The notes beneath the pieces were generated by a model, which saw nothing but the letters and a program-made list of their open reading frames with translations, searched no databases and was not told the origin of the DNA. DNA of 64,000 nt from Pigmentiphaga sp. H8 (GTDB lineage Bacteria; Pseudomonadota; Gammaproteobacteria; Burkholderiales; Burkholderiaceae_B), in NCBI RefSeq assembly GCF_003854895.1, contig NZ_CP033966.1, forward strand, positions 5,642,001 to 5,706,000. Direction: 5' to 3'. This document shows, one piece after another, positions 8,244 through 15,818 of this stretch. Within the stretch, counting starts at the first letter, position 1, and each line of letters begins with the position of its first letter. The position numbers and the translations under genes are program-made.

Positions 8244-9433
8244 GCTTCGCACCCCCGCGCCGCTCCGGCGGCGAACATGGCATCGACCTCCTCTTGTGCA
8301 TAGCCGGCTTCCAGCAGGACCTCGCGGCTGTGTTCGCCCAGGCGAGGCGCGGGGCGCGTCGGCGCCGGCTGGGTGGCCGACCAGGTGCTGGTCCGGACCA
8401 TGCTTCGTATCCGTCCCTCGGTGGGGTGGTCGGCCGTCTCGAAGAAGCCGGTCGCCCGCAGGTGCGCGTGGTCGAGCAGCGACTCGATGCTTTCTATGCG
8501 CGTGACGGGGATGTCGGCCGCCTCCAGCAGGTCGACCCATTCGTCGGTGCCGCGCGCGGCCAGGATCTCGCCCACGATGGCGTACAGGGCATCGAGATTG
8601 CCGGTGCGCGCGGCCATGCGGCTGAAGCGCGGGTCGTCCATGACTTCCCCGCGTCCGACCGCCGCGAAGAAGGCACGCCACTGGCGATCGGTCAGCACCA
8701 TCATGCACAGCGATCCGTCGCGCGTGGGAAAGGGCCGTCGGATCGACGCGTAGCGCTCGAACACCGGCGGGCCGATGGGTGGCTCGAACGTCAGGCCGCC
8801 CATGTGGTCGGCCAGCACCAGCGAGGCGATCGATTCGAACATGGGGACTTCGATGTGCTGCCCTTCCCCCGTGATCGCACGATGGTAGAGCGCGCCCAGC
8901 ACCGCGTTGGCGGCGAACAGGCCGGAGACGCGGTCCGCGAAGGCGACCGGCGCATAGCGCGGCGGATCCTGCGGCGCGTGCAGCGAGGCGATCCCCGCCG
9001 CCGCCTGGATCAGGTCGTCGTACGCCGGCTTGTCCGAGCACGGGCCGCCCTGGCCGTAGCCGACGATGTTCACGTAGACGATGCGCGGATTGACCGCCGC
9101 GACGTGCTCGTAGGCCAGGCCCAGCCGCGCCATGGCCTTGGGTCGGGTGTTGCAGACGACGACGTCGACCTGCGCGGCCAGGCGCATGAAGGCCTGGCGT
9201 CCGGCCTCGGCCTTCAGGTCCAGCACCACGCTGCGCTTGCTGCGGTTGGTATGCAGGAACATGGCGGCCATCCCGCCATGGCGGGATGGCCCCAGGTCGC
9301 GGATGCTGTCCCCCTCGGGCGGTTCGATCTTGATGATGTCGGCGCCCATGTCGCCCAGGATCTGGGTGGCCACGGGGCCCGACAGGGCGCCCGTCATGTC
9401 CAGCACCCGTACATCCTTCAACGGTCCATTCAT
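8240..9433 (-). CDS. CaiB/BaiF family III CoA transferase
   Basis: 397 residues, typical length. The N-terminus LKDVRVLDMTGALSGPVATQILGDMGADIIKIEPPEGD is the family hallmark; VVCNTRPKAMARLGLAYEHV and IVYVNIVGYGQGGPCSDKPAYDDLIQAAAGI contain the Y-G...G-P...P-x-x-D segment. The catalytic Asp of the family usually sits in the D-L-x-x-G region after this; here it is less typical (VAFADRVSGLFAANAVLGAL). It should transfer CoA from succinyl-CoA or another thioester to a carboxylic acid. First gene of the minus-strand operon, divergent from an acyl-CoA dehydrogenase across a 180-base regulatory region. Confidence 0.9.
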   Translation of the reverse strand: MNGPLKDVRVLDMTGALSGPVATQILGDMGADIIKIEPPEGDSIRDLGPSRHGGMAAMFLHTNRSKRSVVLDLKAEAGRQAFMRLAAQVDVVVCNTRPKAMARLGLAYEHVAAVNPRIVYVNIVGYGQGGPCSDKPAYDDLIQAAAGIASLHAPQDPPRYAPVAFADRVSGLFAANAVLGALYHRAITGEGQHIEVPMFESIASLVLADHMGGLTFEPPIGPPVFERYASIRRPFPTRDGSLCMMVLTDRQWRAFFAAVGRGEVMDDPRFSRMAARTGNLDALYAIVGEILAARGTDEWVDLLEAADIPVTRIESIESLLDHAHLRATGFFETADHPTEGRIRSMVRTSTWSATQPAPTRPAPRLGEHSREVLLEAGYAQEEVDAMFAAGAARGCEA

Positions 9434-9472
9434 GGGCTCGCCACCATTTTTCCCATCGTTTCAAGCTTTTAG

Positions 9473-9486
9473 ATACTGAGTAGTAT
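9473..9486. promoter_or_regulatory. Operator copy 1, ATACT-N4-AGTAT
   Basis: ATACT-GAGT-AGTAT is a perfect 5-bp-arm inverted repeat. It overlaps the -10 hexamer of the promoter that I assign to the minus-strand CoA transferase operon. A second copy with the same arms lies 99 bases away (9572-9585). The TetR gene at the end of the divergent plus-strand operon (13080-13772) is the obvious candidate binder. Confidence 0.65.
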
Positions 9487-9510
9487 GAACATGGAGATCG
9501 GTCTTTGCAA
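9482..9510 (-). promoter_or_regulatory. Sigma70-like promoter of the CoA transferase operon
   Basis: On the minus strand TTGCAA (9505-9510), 17-base spacer, CATACT (9482-9487), followed by the CoA transferase start at 9433. The -10 hexamer is part of operator copy 1, so binding there would block polymerase. Confidence 0.5.
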
Positions 9511-9571
9511 GACGAAAAATCGCGTTCATATGCCGATATATCCGCTTAAACCCATCTCGCCAGAAAAAATA

Positions 9572-9585
9572 ATACTTGGTAGTAT
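9572..9585. promoter_or_regulatory. Operator copy 2, ATACT-N4-AGTAT, over the acyl-CoA dehydrogenase promoter
   Basis: ATACT-TGGT-AGTAT, same arms and the same GT before the right arm and G after it as copy 1. It overlaps TAATAC (9570-9575), the best -10 candidate for the plus-strand operon starting at 9614; the matching -35 is weak. Two operators, one on each divergent promoter, fit repression of both operons by one protein. Confidence 0.6.
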
Positions 9586-9613
9586 GTTAAAAATGATACG
9601 TCTGGAGAGCAAC

Positions 9614-10813
9614 ATGACAACGATCTGGCGCCCCGCCCTGGGCGATACGGAGCAAGACTGGCAGCGGATTGCCCGGAACCTGACGGCCAGCCATTTCGAA
9701 CCCGTGGCGGCCGCCATCGACCGGGACCAGCGCTACCCGGTGGAACATCTGCCCCCCTTGCGCGAATCGGGGGTGTCGGGCCTGTTCATTCCCGAGCAGT
9801 ACGGGGGCGGCGGCGCCACGCTGACCGCGCTCGTGGCCGTGGTCGAAGCCATCGCGGAAGGTTGCGCCTCGACCGCGGCCATCATGGCGGCGCTGTCGTT
9901 GGGCGCCTTTCCCGTGCTGCTGGGCGGCACCGAGGAACAGAAGCAGGAACTGCTGGGCGGCCTGGCCCGGCGGGGCGAGGCCGTCAACTTCGCCTTGAGC
10001 GAACGGGGAGCCGGGTCGGACGCCGCGGCCATCCAGACCACGGCGGTGCGCGACGGTGCGGGCTGGCGGATACGGGGAGAAAAATGCTGGCTGGGCAACG
10101 GCGGCCACTCCAGGCACTTCATCGTGTTCGCGCTGACCGGCGAACCGGGCAGCCGGAACAACATCACCGCATTCTGGGTCCCGCGCGACACCGAAGGCGC
10201 CACGGTGGACTTCCATGAAGACAAGATGGGCATACGCGGCACCACCACGACCAACTTCAAGGTCGACAGCTGGGTTCCCCACGCGAGTATCATCGGCCAC
10301 GAGGGGCAGGGCCTGAAGCTCGCCCTGTCGACGCTGAACGTGGGCCGGGTCGTGGTGGCGGCCCAGGCGCTGGGCATCGCGCTTTGCAGCTATCGCGCCG
10401 CCAGCGACTTCGCCGTCACGCGCAGGACTTTCGGGAGGGCGGTCGTGGATCACCAGGGTATCGGCTTCATGCTGGCCAATGCCGCCACGCAGCTCTCGGC
10501 CGCGCGCATGATGACGTTCGAGGCGGCCAAGGCCTACGACGCGGGACAGGACATCAGCACCCTGGGCGCGATGGCCAAGCTCTTCGCCAGCGAAGCCTCG
10601 CACACGATCTGCGACGATGCCATGCAGATCCTGGGCGGGCGCGGCTACGTCAAGCCCAGCGTCGTCGAACGCTGCTACCGCGACCAGCGCATTACCGAAA
10701 TCTACGAGGGCACCTCGGAAATCCAGCGGCTGGTGATCGCGCGCGCGGTCAAGCGCGAAGCCGAGGGCCGGCTGCGCGCAGCCGTGCCGGCCACCGTCCT
10801 TCTCCAGGCCTGA
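9614..10813 (+). CDS. Acyl-CoA dehydrogenase
   Basis: 399 residues, usual family length. Domains in order: N-terminal helical domain (to ~120), middle beta domain with NFALSERGAGSD (FAD/acyl-CoA loop) and GEKCWLGNGGHS, and the C-terminal helical domain with TRRTFGRAVVDHQGIGFMLA, MQILGGRGYVKPSVVERCYRDQRITEIYEGTSEIQRLV. The YEGTSEIQ motif holds the usual catalytic-base region. Start chosen at ATG 9614 because GGAGA lies 6 bases upstream; longer in-frame starts run through the operator region. It oxidises an acyl-CoA to a 2-enoyl-CoA with FAD and passes electrons to ETF. First gene of a four-gene plus operon and divergent from the CoA transferase operon. Confidence 0.93.
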   Translation: MTTIWRPALGDTEQDWQRIARNLTASHFEPVAAAIDRDQRYPVEHLPPLRESGVSGLFIPEQYGGGGATLTALVAVVEAIAEGCASTAAIMAALSLGAFPVLLGGTEEQKQELLGGLARRGEAVNFALSERGAGSDAAAIQTTAVRDGAGWRIRGEKCWLGNGGHSRHFIVFALTGEPGSRNNITAFWVPRDTEGATVDFHEDKMGIRGTTTTNFKVDSWVPHASIIGHEGQGLKLALSTLNVGRVVVAAQALGIALCSYRAASDFAVTRRTFGRAVVDHQGIGFMLANAATQLSAARMMTFEAAKAYDAGQDISTLGAMAKLFASEASHTICDDAMQILGGRGYVKPSVVERCYRDQRITEIYEGTSEIQRLVIARAVKREAEGRLRAAVPATVLLQA

Positions 10814-10823
10814 AGGAAGAACC

Positions 10824-11882
10824 ATGACAAACGACCCCACCGGCGGCGCCCGGACGGCAGCCTGGCGCGCCGTGGCCGAGCTGTACCACGCCTACTTCAC
10901 CGGCATCGTCCTGTATGTGTCGTCGCGGCACGGCACGGCCAGCGCCACGGAATTCGTCTACGAGGTCTTCTGCCGCCAGCGCCGGGAACGCTTCCTGCCG
11001 GGATTGAAGAAACTCGGACTGGATGGCCTGCCCCATGCGGTCGCGGCGGCGCAGTACCACTACCTGTCCAATCACATCGGCGGCGTGTCGGTGGAATACA
11101 TGTACGAATCCGATCGCAAGGCGTGGATACGCTACGCGGCGCCGCGCTGGATCTGGGCGGGCACGGCCTTGTGCGGCATTGCGCCGGAAGTCTCCCGCGC
11201 CATGCTGATGGGCTGGCACGCGCAGAACGGCGTCATGCTACGCAACCCGCGCCTGGGCTTCGTCTGCACCAAGCAGACCGCGGACGGCCAGTCCGGGCTG
11301 GAAGGCTATTACTACGAATACGACCACGACCTGCTGCCCCATGAACGGCTGCGGTTCGCCCGCCACGAGGATGCGCCCGACTTCGATCCCGAACAGGCTC
11401 CGCGCCTGCCCACCCGCGAATGGCCGGCGGCGCGGCTGGCCAAGGCCCATCGGAACTACGCGATGGAATACGTGCGTTCGGCCTTTCCCACCGCGCTGCA
11501 ATTGTGGGGCCCCGACGAGGCCGCGCACCGGCTGCGCATGGCGGGACGCATGATAGGCATGCAGTTCCATCATCAAACCGCCCGCGACCTGGGTGGCGAC
11601 TACACGCCCGACGCCGCGGGTTTCGCGCGCTTCGTCGCCGACCTGGGGGCCGCCCATGGCGACGACAGCCGCGTCGAACGGCGTGCCGACGGCGCGCTCG
11701 ACGTCCACCAGGACGGCTGGACCTTCCTGGCAGGACTGGAGGAATGCCATCCGGCGCTGGGGCCGGCCTGGAACGGGCTGCTGGAAGGATGCATGCAGGC
11801 CCACAACCGCCGCCTGGAACTGGATTTCCATTCGGGTAGAAACGAAAGCGGCGGCCATTCGCTGGCGTGGACGATACGCTGA
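10824..11882 (+). CDS. Unrecognised 352-residue protein in an acyl-CoA catabolic operon
   Basis: I do not recognise the family. The product is soluble, without signal peptide or membrane segment, and rich in aromatic residues and His (for example GYYYEYDHDLLPHERLRF, FHHQTARDLGGDY). The first ~160 residues are helical with a conserved-looking FCRQRRERFLPGLKKLG stretch; a segment NPRLGFVCTK...GLEGYYYEYDH resembles the strand-turn-strand end of V4R/ATC-hydrolase-like domains, but this is only an impression. ATG 10824 follows GGAAGAACC. It sits 10 bases after the acyl-CoA dehydrogenase and 4 bases before the CoA transferase, so it is very probably translated and part of the same pathway. Confidence 0.8.
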   Translation: MTNDPTGGARTAAWRAVAELYHAYFTGIVLYVSSRHGTASATEFVYEVFCRQRRERFLPGLKKLGLDGLPHAVAAAQYHYLSNHIGGVSVEYMYESDRKAWIRYAAPRWIWAGTALCGIAPEVSRAMLMGWHAQNGVMLRNPRLGFVCTKQTADGQSGLEGYYYEYDHDLLPHERLRFARHEDAPDFDPEQAPRLPTREWPAARLAKAHRNYAMEYVRSAFPTALQLWGPDEAAHRLRMAGRMIGMQFHHQTARDLGGDYTPDAAGFARFVADLGAAHGDDSRVERRADGALDVHQDGWTFLAGLEECHPALGPAWNGLLEGCMQAHNRRLELDFHSGRNESGGHSLAWTIR

Positions 11883-11886
11883 CCCC

Positions 11887-13047
11887 ATGACGGACGAGAC
11901 GATGAAGCAAGTTCCCTCCGGCGCCCTGGCCGGCCTGAAAGTGGTCGATGCCGCCCGCGTGCTGGCGGGCCCCTATGCCGCGCAGATACTGGGCGACCAC
12001 GGCGCCGACGTCATCAAGATCGAGAGCCCGGACGGCGACGAGTGCCGCGGCTTCGGGCCGCCCTTCGTCGACGGCAGCTCGGCCTACTTCAACGCCGTCA
12101 ACCGCAACAAGCGCAGCTGCGTGCTGGACCTCGGGCAGCCCGAGCAGCGTGAAAAGCTGTTCGAACTGCTGGAAACCGCCGACGTCCTGATCGAGAACTT
12201 CAAGTTGAGCACGCTGCGCGCCTGGGGCATTCCCCATGCCCAGTGGTTCACGCAGCGGTATCCCCGCCTGGTCCATTGCCGCATCACCGGCTTCGGCGAC
12301 GACGGCCCCTACGGCGGACTGCCCGGCTACGATGCCGCGGTCCAGGCCATGGCCGGCCTGTTGTCCATCAACGGCGACCTGGGCGGCGAACCCGTGCGCA
12401 TCGGCGTTCCGGTGGTGGACCTGACGACCGGCATGAACGCGGCCATGGCCGCGCTGCTGGCCTTGCAGGCCAGGCACCGGACCGGACGCGGCCAGATGGC
12501 GGACATCAGCCTGTACGACAGCGCCGTCGCGGTGGCCCACCCCTTCCTGACCAACTACCTGCACTCGGGCAAGGTTCCCGGCCCGTCGGGGAACCGGCAC
12601 GCCAACATCGTCCCCTACAACGTCTACCGGACACGCACCGCGCCGCTGTTCATCGCGGTGGCCAACGACCGGCTGTTTGCCCGGCTATGCGCGAAGCTGG
12701 GCGTTCCCGGCCTGCCGGCCGATCCGCGTTTCGCCACCAACCGGGCGCGGGTGGAGCATCGCGAGGCGCTGGAGACCGAACTGGCCCGGGCGTTCGCCCA
12801 GGCGGACGGCGACGAACTCGGGCCCGCCCTGCTGGCCGATGGCGTGCCGGCGGCTCCCATCCTGGACATCGAGACCGTGGCCCGGTCGGAGCACGCGCGC
12901 TTTCGCCAGATGGTCGTGCGCACGCCCGGCTACACGGGGCCGGGCGTTCCCATCAAGCTGTCCGACACCCCGGCCAGCATCCGCCTGCCCGCGCCGGCAT
13001 TGGGCAGCACGCCCTGGCCCGCGGCCAACGACGCCGCCTTCGGCTGA
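11887..13047 (+). CDS. CaiB/BaiF family III CoA transferase (second copy)
   Basis: 386 residues. Family hallmarks: LKVVDAARVLAGPYAAQILGDHGADVIKIESPDGDE, NRNKRSCVLDLG, DVLIENFKLSTL, RITGFGDDGPYGGLPGYDAAVQAMAGL, and VPVVDLTTGMNAAMAALLAL, whose Asp is at the position of the catalytic aspartate. It differs clearly from the CoA transferase at 8240-9433, so it is not a recent duplicate; the two may use different acids or form successive steps. Start ATG 11887 lies 4 bases after the upstream stop. Third gene of the plus operon. Confidence 0.9.
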   Translation: MTDETMKQVPSGALAGLKVVDAARVLAGPYAAQILGDHGADVIKIESPDGDECRGFGPPFVDGSSAYFNAVNRNKRSCVLDLGQPEQREKLFELLETADVLIENFKLSTLRAWGIPHAQWFTQRYPRLVHCRITGFGDDGPYGGLPGYDAAVQAMAGLLSINGDLGGEPVRIGVPVVDLTTGMNAAMAALLALQARHRTGRGQMADISLYDSAVAVAHPFLTNYLHSGKVPGPSGNRHANIVPYNVYRTRTAPLFIAVANDRLFARLCAKLGVPGLPADPRFATNRARVEHREALETELARAFAQADGDELGPALLADGVPAAPILDIETVARSEHARFRQMVVRTPGYTGPGVPIKLSDTPASIRLPAPALGSTPWPAANDAAFG

Positions 13048-13079
13048 CCGGACACGCAGCGCTCCACGCCGTTATATTC

Positions 13080-13772
13080 ATGGTCTTCGTCCAGCCAGCG
13101 GAATCCGCGACTACAGTGACTCTTCCTCCCGAACTTGAAAACTGGGTAGGTATCGACTACGAGGCCCTGCCGCCCATCCAGCTCAAGGTGCTCGACGCCG
13201 CGGCCAGGGCATTCACCGCCTACGGTTTCGCCGCTGCCTCCATCGACGTGATCGCCAACCAGATCGGCGCCACCAAGGGCAGCGTCTACTACTACTATCG
13301 CAGCAAGGCCGAGCTGTTCTTCGCCGTCCACAAGCGGGCGATGATCATGAACCTGAAGGCCCAGGCGCCCGTGGCCTTCGACGACACGCTGGAGCCGGCG
13401 CAGCAGCTCTACCGCATGGCCTACCTGCACGCCCACCTGATGATGGATGCGCTGTACTACCAGCGGGTAACCGTGCAGGGCGTGGAACTGCACCAGTCCG
13501 TCAGCACCACCCCCATGGAGCGCGAGGCCCTGGCCGAGGTCATCACCATGCGCGACGCTTACGAACGGCTGTTCAGCCAGACCGTGCGCGCGGGCATCGC
13601 CAGCGGGCAGTTTGCCCAGATCGACGACTCCATCGCCGCCAAGGGCATCCTGGGCATGCTCAACTGGATCACGGTCTGGTACCGGCCGCGCGAGACGGAA
13701 GCGGCGAATTTCAAGGAACGCGTGGCGGGGCAGCTGGCCACCCAGGCGCTGCAGGGAATCGCCCGGCCCTAA
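13080..13772 (+). CDS. TetR-family transcriptional regulator
   Basis: 230 residues. After a ~28-residue N-terminal extension comes the TetR helix-turn-helix: VLDAAARAFTAYGFAAASID, VIANQIGATKGSVYYYYRSK. The C-terminal ligand domain is helical and of the type found near acyl-CoA genes. It ends the acyl-CoA dehydrogenase operon, 32 bases after the CoA transferase, and is the best candidate for binding the two ATACT-N4-AGTAT operators between the divergent operons; an acyl-CoA intermediate would be a reasonable inducer. Its stop overlaps by 4 bases with the stop of the convergent GntR gene. The ATG at 13080 has no clear Shine-Dalgarno. Confidence 0.9.
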   Translation: MVFVQPAESATTVTLPPELENWVGIDYEALPPIQLKVLDAAARAFTAYGFAAASIDVIANQIGATKGSVYYYYRSKAELFFAVHKRAMIMNLKAQAPVAFDDTLEPAQQLYRMAYLHAHLMMDALYYQRVTVQGVELHQSVSTTPMEREALAEVITMRDAYERLFSQTVRAGIASGQFAQIDDSIAAKGILGMLNWITVWYRPRETEAANFKERVAGQLATQALQGIARP

Positions 13773-14704
13773 TCCCCGGCCCCGCCCATCTCCTCCGGCC
13801 CCGCCTGCTTCTCGATGGCCGCCTGCCGCAGGTGCACCCGCATGAAATCGGCGGCGGCCTCGCGCTGCCCCGACAGCAACAGGTCGATCAACACCAGGTG
13901 CTCCCGGCAGCGGCGCTCGGCCTGCTGGCGGTCCACCGCCTTCTGGTATTCCATGAGGCGGCGCAGGCGGTCCAGCCGCTTCAGCGAATCCAGGATGAAA
14001 GCATTGCCGGAACAGGCCGCGATGGTTTCGTGCAGGCGGCTGTTGGCATCGAACAGATAGGCCGGCGACGCGGTGTGGACCGCGCCCGCGACCAGCGCCT
14101 CCTGTTCCGCGCGGCATTGCAGCAGCGTTTCGCGATCGAGCTTGAAGCTGGGTTCCAGTATCCCGCCCGATTCCAGCATCAGCCTGAACCGATAGCCCTG
14201 CCCATAGGCCTCGGCCGAGGCCAGCGTGGGCAGGAAAGCCCAGCCGTGGCCGGGTAGCCGTTCCGCCCAGCCCTCTTGCGCCATGCGCCGCAGGATGGCC
14301 GCCAGTTCCCCCCGGGTCACGCCGTAGCGGCGCATGAATTCGCTTTCGGTGAAGCGGTCGGGCAGGAGGCCCGCCAGCCGCTCGCGCGCGATGCGGAAAT
14401 AGACGTCGTCCTCGCCGGCGGCGCCATAGGCCTCTTCGGCCTGTTCCCGGGGCAGCCGTAGCGCCGTCTCGGTGACCACGTAGCCGCCTTCGGGCCGCGC
14501 CTCGACCACCCGCTCGGCCGCCAGGCGCTCCAGCGCGCGGCGTATGGGCGAGCGCGACACGCGGAATTGTTCGGCCAGCGCGCGCTCGGGCAGGCGCTGC
14601 CCGGCTCCCAGGCCCTGGGTGGCGATGTAGCGGTGGATGTCAGCCGCGAGCGTATCGGTAAGGGGTCGAGTCACGAAGGGGCGGGAAAGGGAAGGCTCCG
14701 GCAA
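13769..14704 (-). CDS. GntR/FadR-subfamily regulator with two winged-helix segments
   Basis: 311 residues, longer than the usual 220-250. The first wHTH is canonical GntR (LPERALAEQFRVSRSPIRRA, then LAAERVVEARPEGGYVV). A second segment at about 110-165 (YFRIARERLAGLLPDRFTES, EFMRRYGVTRGELAAILRRM, AQEGWAERLPGHGWAF) looks like another winged helix, followed by an FCD-type helical domain with the D...H...H metal-ligand pattern (DANSRLHETIAA, REHLVLIDLLL). The start at 14704 is a TTG; a GTG at 14674 is an alternative and places the first helix at the N-terminus. It is divergent from the amidohydrolase operon, with an inverted repeat between them, and probably controls it. Confidence 0.85.
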   Translation of the reverse strand: MPEPSLSRPFVTRPLTDTLAADIHRYIATQGLGAGQRLPERALAEQFRVSRSPIRRALERLAAERVVEARPEGGYVVTETALRLPREQAEEAYGAAGEDDVYFRIARERLAGLLPDRFTESEFMRRYGVTRGELAAILRRMAQEGWAERLPGHGWAFLPTLASAEAYGQGYRFRLMLESGGILEPSFKLDRETLLQCRAEQEALVAGAVHTASPAYLFDANSRLHETIAACSGNAFILDSLKRLDRLRRLMEYQKAVDRQQAERRCREHLVLIDLLLSGQREAAADFMRVHLRQAAIEKQAGPEEMGGAGD

Positions 14705-14796
14705 TCATACACGCCGGCCCACCGCCTTCCCGAGTTGGAATTTGACAATCAAAAAGAACCTATTAATAGCTTTTTAAATCTGGTTTTCCTTTTTAT

Positions 14797-14826
14797 TTTG
14801 GTACTATGATTCGATAAAATACCAAA
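14797..14826. promoter_or_regulatory. Inverted repeat in the GntR/amidohydrolase divergent region
   Basis: TTTGGTA (14797-14803) and TACCAAA (14820-14826) are perfect 7-bp arms separated by 16 bases, in an AT-rich 139-base gap. GGTA/TACC half-sites are usual for FadR-subfamily GntR proteins, so this is a likely site for the divergent regulator. A TTGACA hexamer lies further upstream at 14742-14747, without a convincing -10. The repeat ends 17 bases before the amidohydrolase ATG, a position suited to repression. Confidence 0.5.
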
Positions 14827-14843
14827 CAACAGGAAGACCAGGC

Positions 14844-15806
14844 ATGAACGAAACGCGCATGGACACCGGCACGGGCCGGGTCTCGCTGGCGGCGGTCGAG
14901 GCACCCACGGTGCCGCCGCCCCGCGGGGCCTGCGACTGCCACGTCCACGTGTTCGCGCCCGGCCGCCACCCCTATGCGGCGGATCGCGCCTACACCCCCG
15001 GCGCGGCGGGGACCGGCGACCTGAATGCCTTCCTGGCGCGGCTGGGCATGGCGCGCGTGGTGCTGGTACAGCCCAGCGTCTATGCCTCGGACCATGCCGC
15101 GCTGCTGGAAGGCCTGCGCACGCTGGGGCCGGACCGCGCGCGCGGTGTCGCGGTGCTGGATGGTCCCGCCGGCCTCCCGCTCGACCTGACGGCCTTGCAC
15201 GAACAGGGCGTGCGCGGCGTGCGCCTGAACCTGGCGGTGCGGGGCGGCGACGAACCGGATGCCGCCAGCCAGTTGCTGCGCGCCCGGGACCGGATCGCGC
15301 CGCTGGGATGGCACCTGCAATTGCATGCGGACATCGTCCGGGTGGCCGCCCTGGCCGAAACACTGGCGGCGCTGGAAATTCCCGTGGTGCTGGATCATTT
15401 CGCCGGCTTGCGCGCGCATCCCGGCGCCGCGACCGCCCAGCCGGCCGACACCGTGGTGGCCCTGGCGAGCGCCATTCCCCTGTACGTAAAGCTGTCGGCC
15501 CCCTATCGCGCCGCGCCGGACGGCACGCACCTGGACGAACTGGCGGCGTTCACCCGCCGCTTGGCCGACGCCGCCCCCGACCGGTTGCTGTGGGCGTCGG
15601 ACTGGCCCCATACCGGCGGCCACGGCGTCCGGCAAGGCGGGCTCGACCGCATCGAACCCTTCCGGTCCGAGAACGCCGGCGCCGCGCTCGATCGCCTGCG
15701 CGGCTGGCTGCCGGATCCGGCCGACTGGCAACGCATTCTGGTGGATAACCCCGCCCGGCTTTACGCATTCCCGGTGCCCGGCGCGCCGGCCCCTTCGCCT
15801 TCCTAG
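14844..15806 (+). CDS. Amidohydrolase-2 family (lactonase-like TIM-barrel hydrolase)
   Basis: 320 residues. An N-terminal tail of ~28 residues precedes CDCHVHVF (metal-binding HxH on strand 1). Later LQLHADI supplies a His, VLDHFAG the strand-6 D-H, and WASDWPHTGG the conserved Asp of strand 8. This is the layout of the 2-pyrone-4,6-dicarboxylate lactonase/sulfomuconolactone hydrolase group, so the likely reaction is hydrolysis of a lactone or cyclic ester in the cytoplasm. ATG 14844 follows GGAAGACCAGGC; an in-frame ATG at 14859 is possible. First gene of a five-gene operon with semialdehyde dehydrogenase, cupin, beta-decarboxylating dehydrogenase and Bug. Confidence 0.88.
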   Translation: MNETRMDTGTGRVSLAAVEAPTVPPPRGACDCHVHVFAPGRHPYAADRAYTPGAAGTGDLNAFLARLGMARVVLVQPSVYASDHAALLEGLRTLGPDRARGVAVLDGPAGLPLDLTALHEQGVRGVRLNLAVRGGDEPDAASQLLRARDRIAPLGWHLQLHADIVRVAALAETLAALEIPVVLDHFAGLRAHPGAATAQPADTVVALASAIPLYVKLSAPYRAAPDGTHLDELAAFTRRLADAAPDRLLWASDWPHTGGHGVRQGGLDRIEPFRSENAGAALDRLRGWLPDPADWQRILVDNPARLYAFPVPGAPAPSPS

Positions 15807-15818
15807 ACAGGACCCGAC

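Noticed and set aside
9485..9613. Longer start of the acyl-CoA dehydrogenase (MNMEIGLCKTK...)
   Set aside because: It runs through both operators and the promoter; ATG 9614 has GGAGA at the right distance and gives the usual family length.
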